A DNA stretch of 64,000 bases from positions 2,412,325 through 2,476,324 of the forward strand of contig NZ_SCOL01000001.1 in assembly GCF_005503015.1 (NCBI RefSeq), in the 5' to 3' direction. Position 1 is the stretch's first letter. Each line of letters starts with the position of its first letter. Shown here piece by piece: positions 51,776 through 59,788 of this stretch. The DNA is from Bacillus sp. E(2018). GTDB taxonomy: Bacteria; Bacillota; Bacilli; Bacillales; Fictibacillaceae. Below the pieces are notes generated by a model that made no database searches, had not been told where the DNA came from, and saw only the letters and a program-made list of their open reading frames with translations. The translations under genes and the position numbers were made by a program.

Positions 51776-52249
51776 CTATTTCAACTCTCCAAAACTTTGT
51801 TGACGCAATGCTTCATAGATTAAGATCGCAGCCGTATTCGATAGGTTCAATGAACGAATGTGTTCATTCATCGGAATACGCAGACATCTTTCCATATTCG
51901 CATCAATCACTTCACGCGGAAGTCCCTTCGTTTCTTTTCCAAAAACAAAGAATACATCTTTATCTGAATCAGAGTAATCGAAATTTGAATACGTCTGTTC
52001 ACCGAATTTGGTGATATAGTAAAACTCCCCATCTGGGTATTCATTATAAAATGCATCCAAGGAATCATGATGAGACAATTTTACATGCTCCCAATAATCA
52101 AGGCCAGCACGCTTTAAGTATTTGTCTTCTAAAGAAAATCCAAGTGGATGAATAAGATGCAGATGTGCACCTGTTCCGGCACAAGTACGTGCGATGTTTC
52201 CTGTGTTCGCAGGAATTAACGGTTCAAATAATACAACATGTATAGCCAA
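51776..52249 (-). CDS. trmL: tRNA (cytidine/uridine-34 2'-O)-methyltransferase TrmL
   Basis: 157 residues from TTG at 52249, giving MAIHVVLFEP, which matches known starts; GAGGTG is 6 bases before it. This is the SpoU/TrmD knotted methyltransferase fold. Motif 1 is PANTGNIARTCAGTG, motif 2 is FFVFGKETKGLP and motif 3 is IPMNEHIRSLNLSNTAAILIYEALRQ. It methylates the ribose at the wobble base of tRNA-Leu. Formerly called CspR/YibK. Confidence 0.94.
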   Translation of the reverse strand: MAIHVVLFEPLIPANTGNIARTCAGTGAHLHLIHPLGFSLEDKYLKRAGLDYWEHVKLSHHDSLDAFYNEYPDGEFYYITKFGEQTYSNFDYSDSDKDVFFVFGKETKGLPREVIDANMERCLRIPMNEHIRSLNLSNTAAILIYEALRQQSFGELK

Positions 52250-52334
52250 AAAGCTCACCTCAAAAACAATATTCCAACAAGTACTTATTATAGCACTTTT
52301 TTTGGAATATCACTCTCTGAAGGCAAGCTTCTTC

Positions 52335-53216
52335 TTAAAGAATATGAAAAAATTTATATTGAATGCGCTTCGTGTACGCCGTTGAATCTTCATAGCCCCA
52401 ATATCTCATTCTACTGTTTGTTGTATGGGCATTTACGAGTGGTTCTCCTGAAGGATCCTTTGCGACCACAATCGTCGTATGCTGATAATGGCCATCTCCA
52501 TCAAAGTCATAACAAATTACGTCTCCCGGCAATAGAAGATGCGCTGCAGATTTCTCTTGTGCTTGAAGCGTCGATTTAGAACCGCTCAAATACCATCTCA
52601 TCGCATTGGCTACTGACCAGCTATAGCTCCAAGAATTATTTCGCATCCACCACCCCTTCGACTTAATCGATTGAGAAGTCATAGGAATGCCGCCTGCATG
52701 AAGACTTTGAGAAATATAATTCGTGCAATCATTCTCAAAAGATTTATAGGCTGGATTAAACGTATTCCACCATCTTTCTGCATAGCGTACAGCAGCAAGC
52801 CGATCATAACCGCCTTTTGTCGGCGTGATCGATTCGTTCTCCCGCTCGATCTTCGGAAGTTCTCTATAGTTTCCTTCCACATTCACAGGTTCATCGCTCT
52901 TCATATCACCTTCTTGAAACGTAGCTCGACGCTCTTGAGAGATTTCTTCCACATAGAAATCAAACCCATGTTTGATTAAAAAGCTGTAATGGACCAGATA
53001 ATCTACCTGAACCTTATCCTCAGACTCCGTCGTTCGTAAGACGCTTCCGTTCGTTTGATTGTTTACGATAAACGCATTTCTATCGGTATACATTTGTTTT
53101 TTTCGGATAAAGCTCTCTTGTTCTTCTCGTAAAAAGTAACCTCGTCCGTCTGCATCTGCATGTATCATCCATTGAGATTGGTTTTGGATATAAGCTTTAA
53201 GTGTTTCCATCCACAT
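52335..53216 (-). CDS. amidase-domain protein (Amidase_6, YhbB-like)
   Basis: 293 residues without a signal peptide. The C-terminal domain (from about 135) begins YDRLAAVRYAERWWNTFNPAYKSFENDCTNYISQSLHAGGIPM, with the catalytic Cys of the CHAP/NlpC-like Amidase_6 domain. GHYQHTTIVVA supplies the His, and NAHTTNSRM a polar residue. The N-terminal 130 residues are strand-rich and unassigned. It sits between queG-ogt and trmL, which fits the yhbA-yhbB-cspR order I recall from B. subtilis. AGGAGGGAT precedes the ATG. Confidence 0.85.
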   Translation of the reverse strand: MWMETLKAYIQNQSQWMIHADADGRGYFLREEQESFIRKKQMYTDRNAFIVNNQTNGSVLRTTESEDKVQVDYLVHYSFLIKHGFDFYVEEISQERRATFQEGDMKSDEPVNVEGNYRELPKIERENESITPTKGGYDRLAAVRYAERWWNTFNPAYKSFENDCTNYISQSLHAGGIPMTSQSIKSKGWWMRNNSWSYSWSVANAMRWYLSGSKSTLQAQEKSAAHLLLPGDVICYDFDGDGHYQHTTIVVAKDPSGEPLVNAHTTNSRMRYWGYEDSTAYTKRIQYKFFHIL

Positions 53217-53258
53217 CAGACATCCCTCCTGCTTCTACTAACATATGAGTGGGATATC

Positions 53259-53283
53259 AAAAAAAAGAACCCTTTAAGGGCTC
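53259..53283 (-). terminator. terminator of ogt
   Basis: GAGCCCT/AGGGTTC arms (one G-U pair) with eight Ts on the minus strand, right at the ogt stop codon. Confidence 0.8.
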
Positions 53284-53284
53284 T

Positions 53285-53821
53285 CTAGGAAGTCTTCTTG
53301 CAGCTATTCTGTTCGATCGATAACAATATTTCTTTTTTATCTAATCCCCCGCCGTAGCCTACAAGTGCTCCATTACTACCAATCACTCGGTGACATGGAA
53401 TAAAAACAGGTACAGGATTTTGGTTGTTCGCACTGCCTACAGCTCGAACAGCCTTTGGTGCACCAATGCCTTGAGCGACTTCCTTATACGAACAAGTTAC
53501 GCCATAAGGAATACTCGTAAGCTGGTTCCATACCTTTTTTTGAAAAGCGGTACCAAATAAATCATAGTTCACACTAAACTCATGCAGGTTGCCTGCAAAA
53601 TAAGCGTGTAGTTGTTGAATGGCATCGTCCAATCGTTCTGGAGAGTGTATAAGCTCTCCTTTAATAAAATGTTTCGCCATCCATGAACGTAAAGTTGGAA
53701 GGTTATCCTCCATTGAACCAAAATCGAGACGGCAGATTCCGTTCTCCGTTGCAATGATTGTTAACGGTCCGATTACGCTTTCCATTTCTTCGTAATAGAG
53801 TAACGTTTTAATCTGACACAT
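53285..53821 (-). CDS. ogt: methylated-DNA-protein cysteine methyltransferase
   Basis: 178 residues, Ogt type. The active-site motif is IPCHRVIG with Cys143. The helix-turn-helix recognition part TSIPYGVTCSYKEVAQGIGAPKAVRAVG, with the Arg finger, precedes it. It repairs O6-alkylguanine by irreversible transfer of the alkyl group to Cys143. GAAGGGATAA precedes the ATG. It is separated from queG by 59 bases and has its own terminator. Confidence 0.94.
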   Translation of the reverse strand: MCQIKTLLYYEEMESVIGPLTIIATENGICRLDFGSMEDNLPTLRSWMAKHFIKGELIHSPERLDDAIQQLHAYFAGNLHEFSVNYDLFGTAFQKKVWNQLTSIPYGVTCSYKEVAQGIGAPKAVRAVGSANNQNPVPVFIPCHRVIGSNGALVGYGGGLDKKEILLSIEQNSCKKTS

Positions 53822-53880
53822 AATTATCCCTTCTTTTCATTACTTGACCTTACTATATCGGACACTCCAAACATATGCGA

Positions 53881-55026
53881 TTACGAAATTTCATGATTTC
53901 GAACCATTTTCAGTCCCTTTTCAATCTCTAGCGTGACCAAATCGTCTTTTTCACTCTCTTTTGCAGATAATAGTTCTAATTCCGCATTTTCTCCGCCAAT
54001 TTTACCAATGGCCCAAGCGGCAGTTCCTCGAATAACAGGTCGTGGGTCATTATGAAGGACCGTTAATAAGTCCGGAATGTCTGTTTCATCCTTAAAATGT
54101 GCTAAAGCAATAATCGCATTTCGTTGAATAGGCTTCTTTCCTCTCCAACTGCCTGAAATGTAACCAAATTTTTCTTTGAACTCTCTATTGCTTATCGACA
54201 ACAACGGTTTTAAAAGAGGCTTCACAATCTCTGGATCAGGCTCCATTTCCAGATGATGATGAAAATCTTTCCCCTTATTTTCAGGGCATACAGTCTGACA
54301 CGTATCACACCCATATAAACGGTTACCAAGCTTATCTCTATACTGATCAGGCAGAAATCCTTTCGTTTGCGTTAAAAAGGCAATACACTTTGAAGAATCA
54401 AGCTGTCCTCCTTGTACAAGAGCATTTGTCGGACATGCATCGACACATTTGTTGCACGAACCGCACTGATCTTCCATTGGTGTGTCTGCAGGAAATGCAA
54501 TGTTTGTAATCATTTCGCCGAGATACATATAAGAACCAAACTCAGGTGACATGATTGCACAGTTCTTCGCACTCCATCCGATTCCGGCTCTTTCAGCAAC
54601 AGCTCGATCGGATAATTCACCTGTGTCTACCATTGATTTCACAGCGGCACCTGGAACTTTTTCTATAATAAAAGCTTCCAGTAATGAGAGCTTTTCTCTT
54701 AATATATGGTGGTAATCTTTACCCCATGATGCTCTGCAAAAAATTCCTCTACGCTCTCCTCTAACACTTCTTGGAGCATCTTTCATCTTGGAGGGATATG
54801 CAAGAGCGATTGATATGATACTGGAAGCACCAGACAGAAGCCGATCAGGCTCTGTACGCTTTTCTATATCACTTTCTTCAAATCCTGATTGATAGTTAAG
54901 GTCTTGTTGTAATCGGAGACGTTCTTTGAGCTCGGCAAATACATCAGCATGTGCAAAACCAATTTTGTCGATTCCGATTTCTTTACTATATGCAACGATC
55001 TCTTCCTTCAACTGGGCACTTGTCAC
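53881..55026 (-). CDS. queG: epoxyqueuosine reductase
   Basis: 381 residues starting at GTG, 8 bases after AAAGGAGG. The cobalamin-binding N-terminal domain contains AERAGIGWSAKNC. Two 4Fe-4S clusters follow in CGSCNKCVDACPTNAL and YGCDTCQTVCPENK. The C-terminal HEAT-like repeats have RGTAAWAIGKIGG. It carries out the last step of queuosine synthesis at tRNA position 34. The length is nearly that of B. subtilis QueG. It is divergent from the B3/4-domain gene. Confidence 0.95.
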   Translation of the reverse strand: MTSAQLKEEIVAYSKEIGIDKIGFAHADVFAELKERLRLQQDLNYQSGFEESDIEKRTEPDRLLSGASSIISIALAYPSKMKDAPRSVRGERRGIFCRASWGKDYHHILREKLSLLEAFIIEKVPGAAVKSMVDTGELSDRAVAERAGIGWSAKNCAIMSPEFGSYMYLGEMITNIAFPADTPMEDQCGSCNKCVDACPTNALVQGGQLDSSKCIAFLTQTKGFLPDQYRDKLGNRLYGCDTCQTVCPENKGKDFHHHLEMEPDPEIVKPLLKPLLSISNREFKEKFGYISGSWRGKKPIQRNAIIALAHFKDETDIPDLLTVLHNDPRPVIRGTAAWAIGKIGGENAELELLSAKESEKDDLVTLEIEKGLKMVRNHEIS

Positions 55027-55099
55027 GCATATCCCTCCTTTACATTTATTTTCTACAATTATGATAAACTACTATTACTTAAATAAGAAACGGGGTTAC

Positions 55100-55756
55100 A
55101 TGATGATCACAATTAATCCTAAACTAAACGAGCTTGTCCCGAACTTTAAAATAGGCACAATTACATACCATAATATCGCGATTAGCGAATCACCGCAAAT
55201 GATTAAAGGTAGGTTCCAGCTATTTACAGAATCCTTGCGACTTGAAGAAAAAAATGCTGCCGATTATCCTGGAGTGGATGAATATCGTCACGTGTTTAAA
55301 ACATTAGGAATGGATCCCTCCAGATATCGTCCCGCTTCGGAAGCATTGTTGCGTCGCGTTTTAAGCGGCAAGGACCTACCTCCGATTAATTCTGGCGTTG
55401 ATGTTAACAACTTCTTTTCTATCCGATTTGCGATTCCAATCGGTCTTTACAACCTTGATAAGATTGAAGGCGATGTGGAGATTTCCATGGGTGGTGCTGA
55501 AGATTCGTATGAAGGGTTAAACGGGCGTGAGATGAATATGGAAGGCAAATTGCTGTCTAGAGACGTGGTTGGTGCCTTTGGCAGTCCAATCGTAGATTCA
55601 AAGCGCACGATGGTAGATGAAAGTGTTAAGAATGCACTGCATATCGTGTACCTGCAGCCATCTATGGATGAAAATGAATCGCATGAACTCTTGGATTCTA
55701 TGGCAAAGATGTTCACTCAAGTGAATGGTGGGAGTGCTGAGATTCAGGTGATTTAA
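55100..55756 (+). CDS. B3/4 domain protein (PheT-like editing-domain homologue)
   Basis: 218 residues from the ATG at 55100; the frame is open upstream only because it crosses the divergent queG start. The B3/B4 domain covers about 20-200, with EYRHVFKTLGMDPSRYRPASEALLRRVL, LPPINSGVDVNNFFSI and VVGAFGSPIVDSKRT. The same domain in PheRS beta hydrolyses mischarged Tyr-tRNA(Phe); free-standing copies are thought to edit or bind aminoacyl-tRNA or D-amino acids, without proof for this type. GGGG before the ATG is a weak ribosome site. Confidence 0.85.
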   Translation: MMITINPKLNELVPNFKIGTITYHNIAISESPQMIKGRFQLFTESLRLEEKNAADYPGVDEYRHVFKTLGMDPSRYRPASEALLRRVLSGKDLPPINSGVDVNNFFSIRFAIPIGLYNLDKIEGDVEISMGGAEDSYEGLNGREMNMEGKLLSRDVVGAFGSPIVDSKRTMVDESVKNALHIVYLQPSMDENESHELLDSMAKMFTQVNGGSAEIQVI

Positions 55757-55830
55757 ACAGTTGTTTAAATTACGAAATGCTCGTTAGGCCACAAGTTATC
55801 ATTAAATACAGCTGATGTCGAATGATGTAG

Positions 55831-55858
55831 ACTCGTCGATATAGCATACAAACTCGTC
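55831..55858. repeat. array C: two ACTCGTC units 21 bp apart
   Basis: ACTCGTC at 55831 and 55852, each followed by an A/T-rich stretch (GATATAGC, AATATATA). They lie in the 273-base gap between the convergent B3/4 and coiled-coil genes. The ACTCG core is the reverse complement of the CGAGT part of array B. Confidence 0.45.
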
Positions 55859-55887
55859 AATATATAAATAATTGCGCTTCATAAAAC

Positions 55888-55928
55888 AAAAAAATGCAGG
55901 GCTTCATTGGATCAACGAAGCCCTGCAT
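55888..55928 (-). terminator. terminator of coiled-coil protein gene
   Basis: Perfect 12-bp arms (55894-55905 and 55917-55928) around an 11-base loop, with a T-run on the minus strand; 102 bases past the stop. Confidence 0.82.
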
Positions 55929-56029
55929 TAAAACCTACAACTAACTTGTTCTATATATAAGCAGCAAGTAGGACATTTATGACAAGTTCTTTATATTTTC
56001 TTAAAAAAGTCTCCAGCCTAAATTTTTTA

Positions 56030-56707
56030 TTACTCTACTAACGTATATTTCACGGACAATGTTGCTTCAATCTCGTCTCCTTCATCCAATTGGAACACAT
56101 ATTCAGGAAGAAACAGGTCATCCCCTCTTCCTAAGATGATATTGACTTTACTCCCCCCGTTTACAAAGTAATTTCCAAATCCATTCACGGGCTCTACTTT
56201 ATATCTCCCTGGAGCTATATCTTTACCCGCTATAAATACGCCGGCTACTAAGGTTCTTGGCTCTTTTTTCTTAATAAGAATGCCTTTATTTAAAGTATCA
56301 AGCTCACTTTTTTTATTAGCGATCTCTCCACCAAGTTTTTTTAGTTCATCTTTCTTTCCTTTTACTTGAACGCCCAATTCATCCAGTTCTTTTTGAATAG
56401 TCTCTTTTTGGCTAATCATTTCCGAAACTTCATCAACCTGTATTTGAAGCCCATCCAATTCAGCTTGTTTACTGCTTTCCTCTTCCTCCATCGCTTCAAC
56501 GTTTTCTTCTATACTTTCTAAATCTTTCTTCCATTCTTTGATCTCACCATCAATTTCCCTTACTACCACTTTTTTATCTTTGAGAAGAACAGAAGCTTTG
56601 TTGTAACCTATCGCATGTGCTGAAATAGCGGTAATCGCCACTAAAACCAACGCCATTAAGCTAAAGTAGAACCACTTCTTCTTAAACTTCAATAATTCCC
56701 ATTTCAT
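56030..56707 (-). CDS. membrane-anchored coiled-coil protein, unknown
   Basis: 225 residues. A single N-terminal span (about 13-33) is followed by a Lys/Glu-rich coiled coil of about 100 residues (40-145, heptads rich in Leu, Ile and Val). A small C-terminal beta domain follows, with GVFIAGKDIAPGRYKV, FGNYFVNGG and VFQLDEGDEIEATL. Similar C-terminal domains occur in cell-surface proteins of Firmicutes. The coiled coil should project outside the membrane and present the domain. AGGAGGAGATT precedes the ATG. Function unknown. Confidence 0.7.
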   Translation of the reverse strand: MKWELLKFKKKWFYFSLMALVLVAITAISAHAIGYNKASVLLKDKKVVVREIDGEIKEWKKDLESIEENVEAMEEEESSKQAELDGLQIQVDEVSEMISQKETIQKELDELGVQVKGKKDELKKLGGEIANKKSELDTLNKGILIKKKEPRTLVAGVFIAGKDIAPGRYKVEPVNGFGNYFVNGGSKVNIILGRGDDLFLPEYVFQLDEGDEIEATLSVKYTLVE

Positions 56708-56791
56708 TAAATCTCCTCCTCATGATGAGATATGTATGGCTTTTGAACTATTTTATTTTACTGATAAAACATTATGCATTTTTATCAAAAT

Positions 56792-56814
56792 AAAAACCCC
56801 TTTAAAAAAGGGGT
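56792..56814 (-). terminator. terminator of 67-residue membrane protein gene
   Basis: ACCCCTTT/AAAGGGGT stem, followed on the minus strand by five Ts. Confidence 0.82.
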
Positions 56815-56825
56815 ATCGAACTCAT

Positions 56826-57029
56826 CTATAAATATCGAAACAATACAAGGATAGAAAATATAAAAAGGATGATCATGACTAACAACAGGCGAAAAGATTG
56901 AAAAAGCCTGATCATCAGCCCATTAATCATGTGCATATAGTGAAAAATATCAGCTGAAATAAAGAGGATTGAAACGAAGGAGACGGTAATTAAAATTAGG
57001 CAGACTGTGGCACACCGGTCCCTATACAT
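56826..57029 (-). CDS. 67-residue two-span membrane protein, unknown
   Basis: From the ATG at 57029 (MYRDRCATVC), 11 bases after AAAGGAGGT; the frame is open 14 codons further up without a better site. Two spans, about 8-25 and 45-65, are separated by a His/Met-rich loop (DIFHYMHMINGLM). Not recognised. It has its own terminator and no obvious partner. Confidence 0.55.
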   Translation of the reverse strand: MYRDRCATVCLILITVSFVSILFISADIFHYMHMINGLMIRLFQSFRLLLVMIILFIFSILVLFRYL

Positions 57030-57082
57030 CAGAGAAATAACCTCCTTTACACCTACATATTCAGTGTACAAGAAGAAGATTC

Positions 57083-57120
57083 AAAAAAAGTTCCCGGCTC
57101 AAATCTGCCAGGAACTTTTT
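57083..57120 (-). terminator. terminator of yhgE
   Basis: AAAGTTCCTGGC/GCCGGGAACTTT pair (one G-U pair), with seven Ts on the minus strand. Confidence 0.88.
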
Positions 57121-57140
57121 ATAACACTTTGAGAATATTG

Positions 57141-59597
57141 TCAGCTCGCTAAATCTAGATTTTTCGGTTCGCTTTTTGTTTTTGCAAACAGATAGACTGC
57201 GATCGACAATAAGCTAAAACATAATAAGTAGATAAACAATACACCCATATTTGAAAATGCAGAACTCGTGCTATCTAAGGAGATCAATGCCTTAAATCCA
57301 GCGATTGAATACGTGAACGGCAAGAATTCACTTAGCGCACGCAAATTCTCTGGCAGCATATCGATCGGCAAGTTAGCACCTGTCGTTGAAAGTTGTAAAA
57401 TCACTAATGCGAACGCGATGAATCGTCCGATGTTACCTAACGACGCAAACAATAAGACAATTCCTGTAAATACTAAACTTACAAAAACCGCAAAACCTAT
57501 AAATCCAAGTGGATTTTCAGTTTTCACATTTAAGACGAGCAGAACAACCGTTGAAAGAAGTAATGCCTGTACTACAGCCAGAGCACCTAAGTTCATGAAT
57601 TTAGCACCAAACCAAGAGAACGCTGAAACTTCTTCTGGTTTCTTAAAGTTGATGAACATCGACATGATTAAGATTCCAACGAATAGTGCTAATGAAAGAA
57701 CATAAGGAGCTGTAGAATCACGATAGAGTGGATATTTATTTACGGTTTCACTCTTCAACTCAACAGGCGAAGAAAACATGCTTAAGTTCTTATCATTGGC
57801 CGCCTTAATCGCACCTGTTTTCTCTGCACCATCTTTTAGACCTGATGATAACTCGTTACTTCCATCATTTAATTTTCCTGCACCGTCATTTAATTTTGTC
57901 ACACCTTCCGTTAAGTCACCCCAGCCTTTTGCAACTGTTGCGTTTCCATCACTAACCTGCGACATACCAGCATTGATCTTTGTCGCTCCCGAAGTTAGAT
58001 CACGCCAACCTTTTTCAACAGAAGAGTTACCCGCTGATACTTGGCTTGCACCGTCATTAAGTTGTGATGCGCCTTTTGTCAGAGATGTCCAACCCGAGTT
58101 CACCGATTGGTTTCCTGCAGCAATCTGCGACGTTCCTGAATGCAGCTCTCCTACCTTACCTACCATCGTGTTCCATCCACTCTCAATAGACTCAGTCCCT
58201 TGTTGAAGCAGAGGTACCTTTTGGCTTAAGGTCGCAACACCGTTATCCACTGATGTTTGGCCAGTTACAAGCTGATTTACCCCATCAGCGACAGACTTTG
58301 GATTAGGTTCAGCATTTTCCGTGAAAGCTCCTGCTATTTTTGCAGCTCCTTGTTTTAGTGCTTCGAGCTTTTGTGCTTTTGCAGGATCAGTTGCAGCTGT
58401 CGTCATAGCTTGGCTCGTACCATAAATCTTCATAAAAGCAGGATCCTTGGATAGTTCAGGGTGTTGCTCTAAATATGCCTTTAAATCACTTGATAACACT
58501 TGCAGCCCCTTACCTAGGTTTGCAGATTCATCTGCCACTTGAGCAACGCCTTGAGAGATCTGCTGTGTTCCAGGAGCGATTTCATTCTTGATCGCACTTT
58601 GAACACCTTTTAGTCCTGTTAAGATTCCCGTTGTTCCTGCTTTTAGTTGCGGTATGCTGTCTCCAAGTTGTTTCGCACCTGCCGCAAGGTCTTTAACTCC
58701 TGATTGTTTATCTTTTAAATTTTGTAATAAAAGTCCTGTTCCTTCATTTGCTGCAGCTGATCCTGCCGCGAGCTTAGAAATGTCACCAGACTTAGATTGA
58801 AGGGATGAAAGCATTTCCTTCGTACCAGCACTTAGTTGTGATGAACCGTTTGCCAGTTTACTAATATCCGGCTGTTTGGCTGACAAAGAACTTGCCATTT
58901 GTCCGACACCATTTTGAAGTTCTTTTGCCCCACTCGCCAGCTTCGAAATATCAGCAGCTTTATTTGTAAGCGATTGCAAAAGTGTATTTGTTCCATCACG
59001 AAGATCTGTCATCCCCGTATTTAATTTTGCAGATCCATCTGCAGCTGACTGAAATCCTTCCGATACATCACCGAGACTAGCGAATATATTGTTGGCATAC
59101 TTCTCAGTAATTTTATCTCCCAATTTTTCTCTTAGCTTTTCGGTCGCACTTCTTGTTACTTGTGCTGCCATGAAATTTAATCCTTGGTTTTGAATATACG
59201 TCAGTTGAAGCTTCTCAGGATTATCACTTAAAACGGTTGTTACCCTTTGTGAGAAATCCTCTGGAATCTCAATAACCATGTAATATTTCAGACTATCGAG
59301 GCCATCTTTTGCTTCCTCAGCACTTACAAATTCCCAACCGAGATCTTTTCCTTTCTTTAAATCTGCGACTAGATCTTTTCCTACATTGATCGGCTCATCG
59401 TCCGATAACGCACCCTTGTCCTTGTTGACTACCGCAACAGGCAAGTTCGACAAGTTGTCGTACGGTCCCCATTTTGGTGATAGAAGTATACCACCATAGA
59501 CGACAGGTACGAGTAACGCAGCAATGACTGAGATCAGCAGACCCTTTTTACCTGCCAACTTCGCCATTTCTACCATAAACAAACGAAAAGCGTTCAT
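57141..59597 (-). CDS. yhgE: YhgE/Pip-family membrane protein
   Basis: 818 residues from the ATG at 59597, after GGGGGTAAAGGG; the frame is open 12 codons up. An N-terminal span is followed by an extracellular domain (VVNKDKGA, then LPVAVVN-type features). A long helical region with repeated GA..L..G heptads is next. Five C-terminal spans resemble ABC-2 permeases. Residues about 495-600 contain near-identical 28-residue repeats (Q(V/I)(S/A)(A/D)GN...V..GW..LT.G...LN.G). Family members include phage infection protein Pip and EsaA of type VII secretion; no ESX genes are adjacent. Confidence 0.88.
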   Translation of the reverse strand: MNAFRLFMVEMAKLAGKKGLLISVIAALLVPVVYGGILLSPKWGPYDNLSNLPVAVVNKDKGALSDDEPINVGKDLVADLKKGKDLGWEFVSAEEAKDGLDSLKYYMVIEIPEDFSQRVTTVLSDNPEKLQLTYIQNQGLNFMAAQVTRSATEKLREKLGDKITEKYANNIFASLGDVSEGFQSAADGSAKLNTGMTDLRDGTNTLLQSLTNKAADISKLASGAKELQNGVGQMASSLSAKQPDISKLANGSSQLSAGTKEMLSSLQSKSGDISKLAAGSAAANEGTGLLLQNLKDKQSGVKDLAAGAKQLGDSIPQLKAGTTGILTGLKGVQSAIKNEIAPGTQQISQGVAQVADESANLGKGLQVLSSDLKAYLEQHPELSKDPAFMKIYGTSQAMTTAATDPAKAQKLEALKQGAAKIAGAFTENAEPNPKSVADGVNQLVTGQTSVDNGVATLSQKVPLLQQGTESIESGWNTMVGKVGELHSGTSQIAAGNQSVNSGWTSLTKGASQLNDGASQVSAGNSSVEKGWRDLTSGATKINAGMSQVSDGNATVAKGWGDLTEGVTKLNDGAGKLNDGSNELSSGLKDGAEKTGAIKAANDKNLSMFSSPVELKSETVNKYPLYRDSTAPYVLSLALFVGILIMSMFINFKKPEEVSAFSWFGAKFMNLGALAVVQALLLSTVVLLVLNVKTENPLGFIGFAVFVSLVFTGIVLLFASLGNIGRFIAFALVILQLSTTGANLPIDMLPENLRALSEFLPFTYSIAGFKALISLDSTSSAFSNMGVLFIYLLCFSLLSIAVYLFAKTKSEPKNLDLAS

Positions 59598-59788
59598 CCC
59601 TTTACCCCCGTTCTCCCCTAAAATAAAATACATTCTGTAAAAATGAACAGGTATTCACTTCTACTAGAATGTATTATTCGGAAGAGATAAGAATAAATCC
59701 TTCTTATTTATCAGAAAATTGTAAAATATTAAATAATAATAAGGTAGTAAGTCCTGTTATAATGTAAGATTGTATAAAAAAATGTTTA

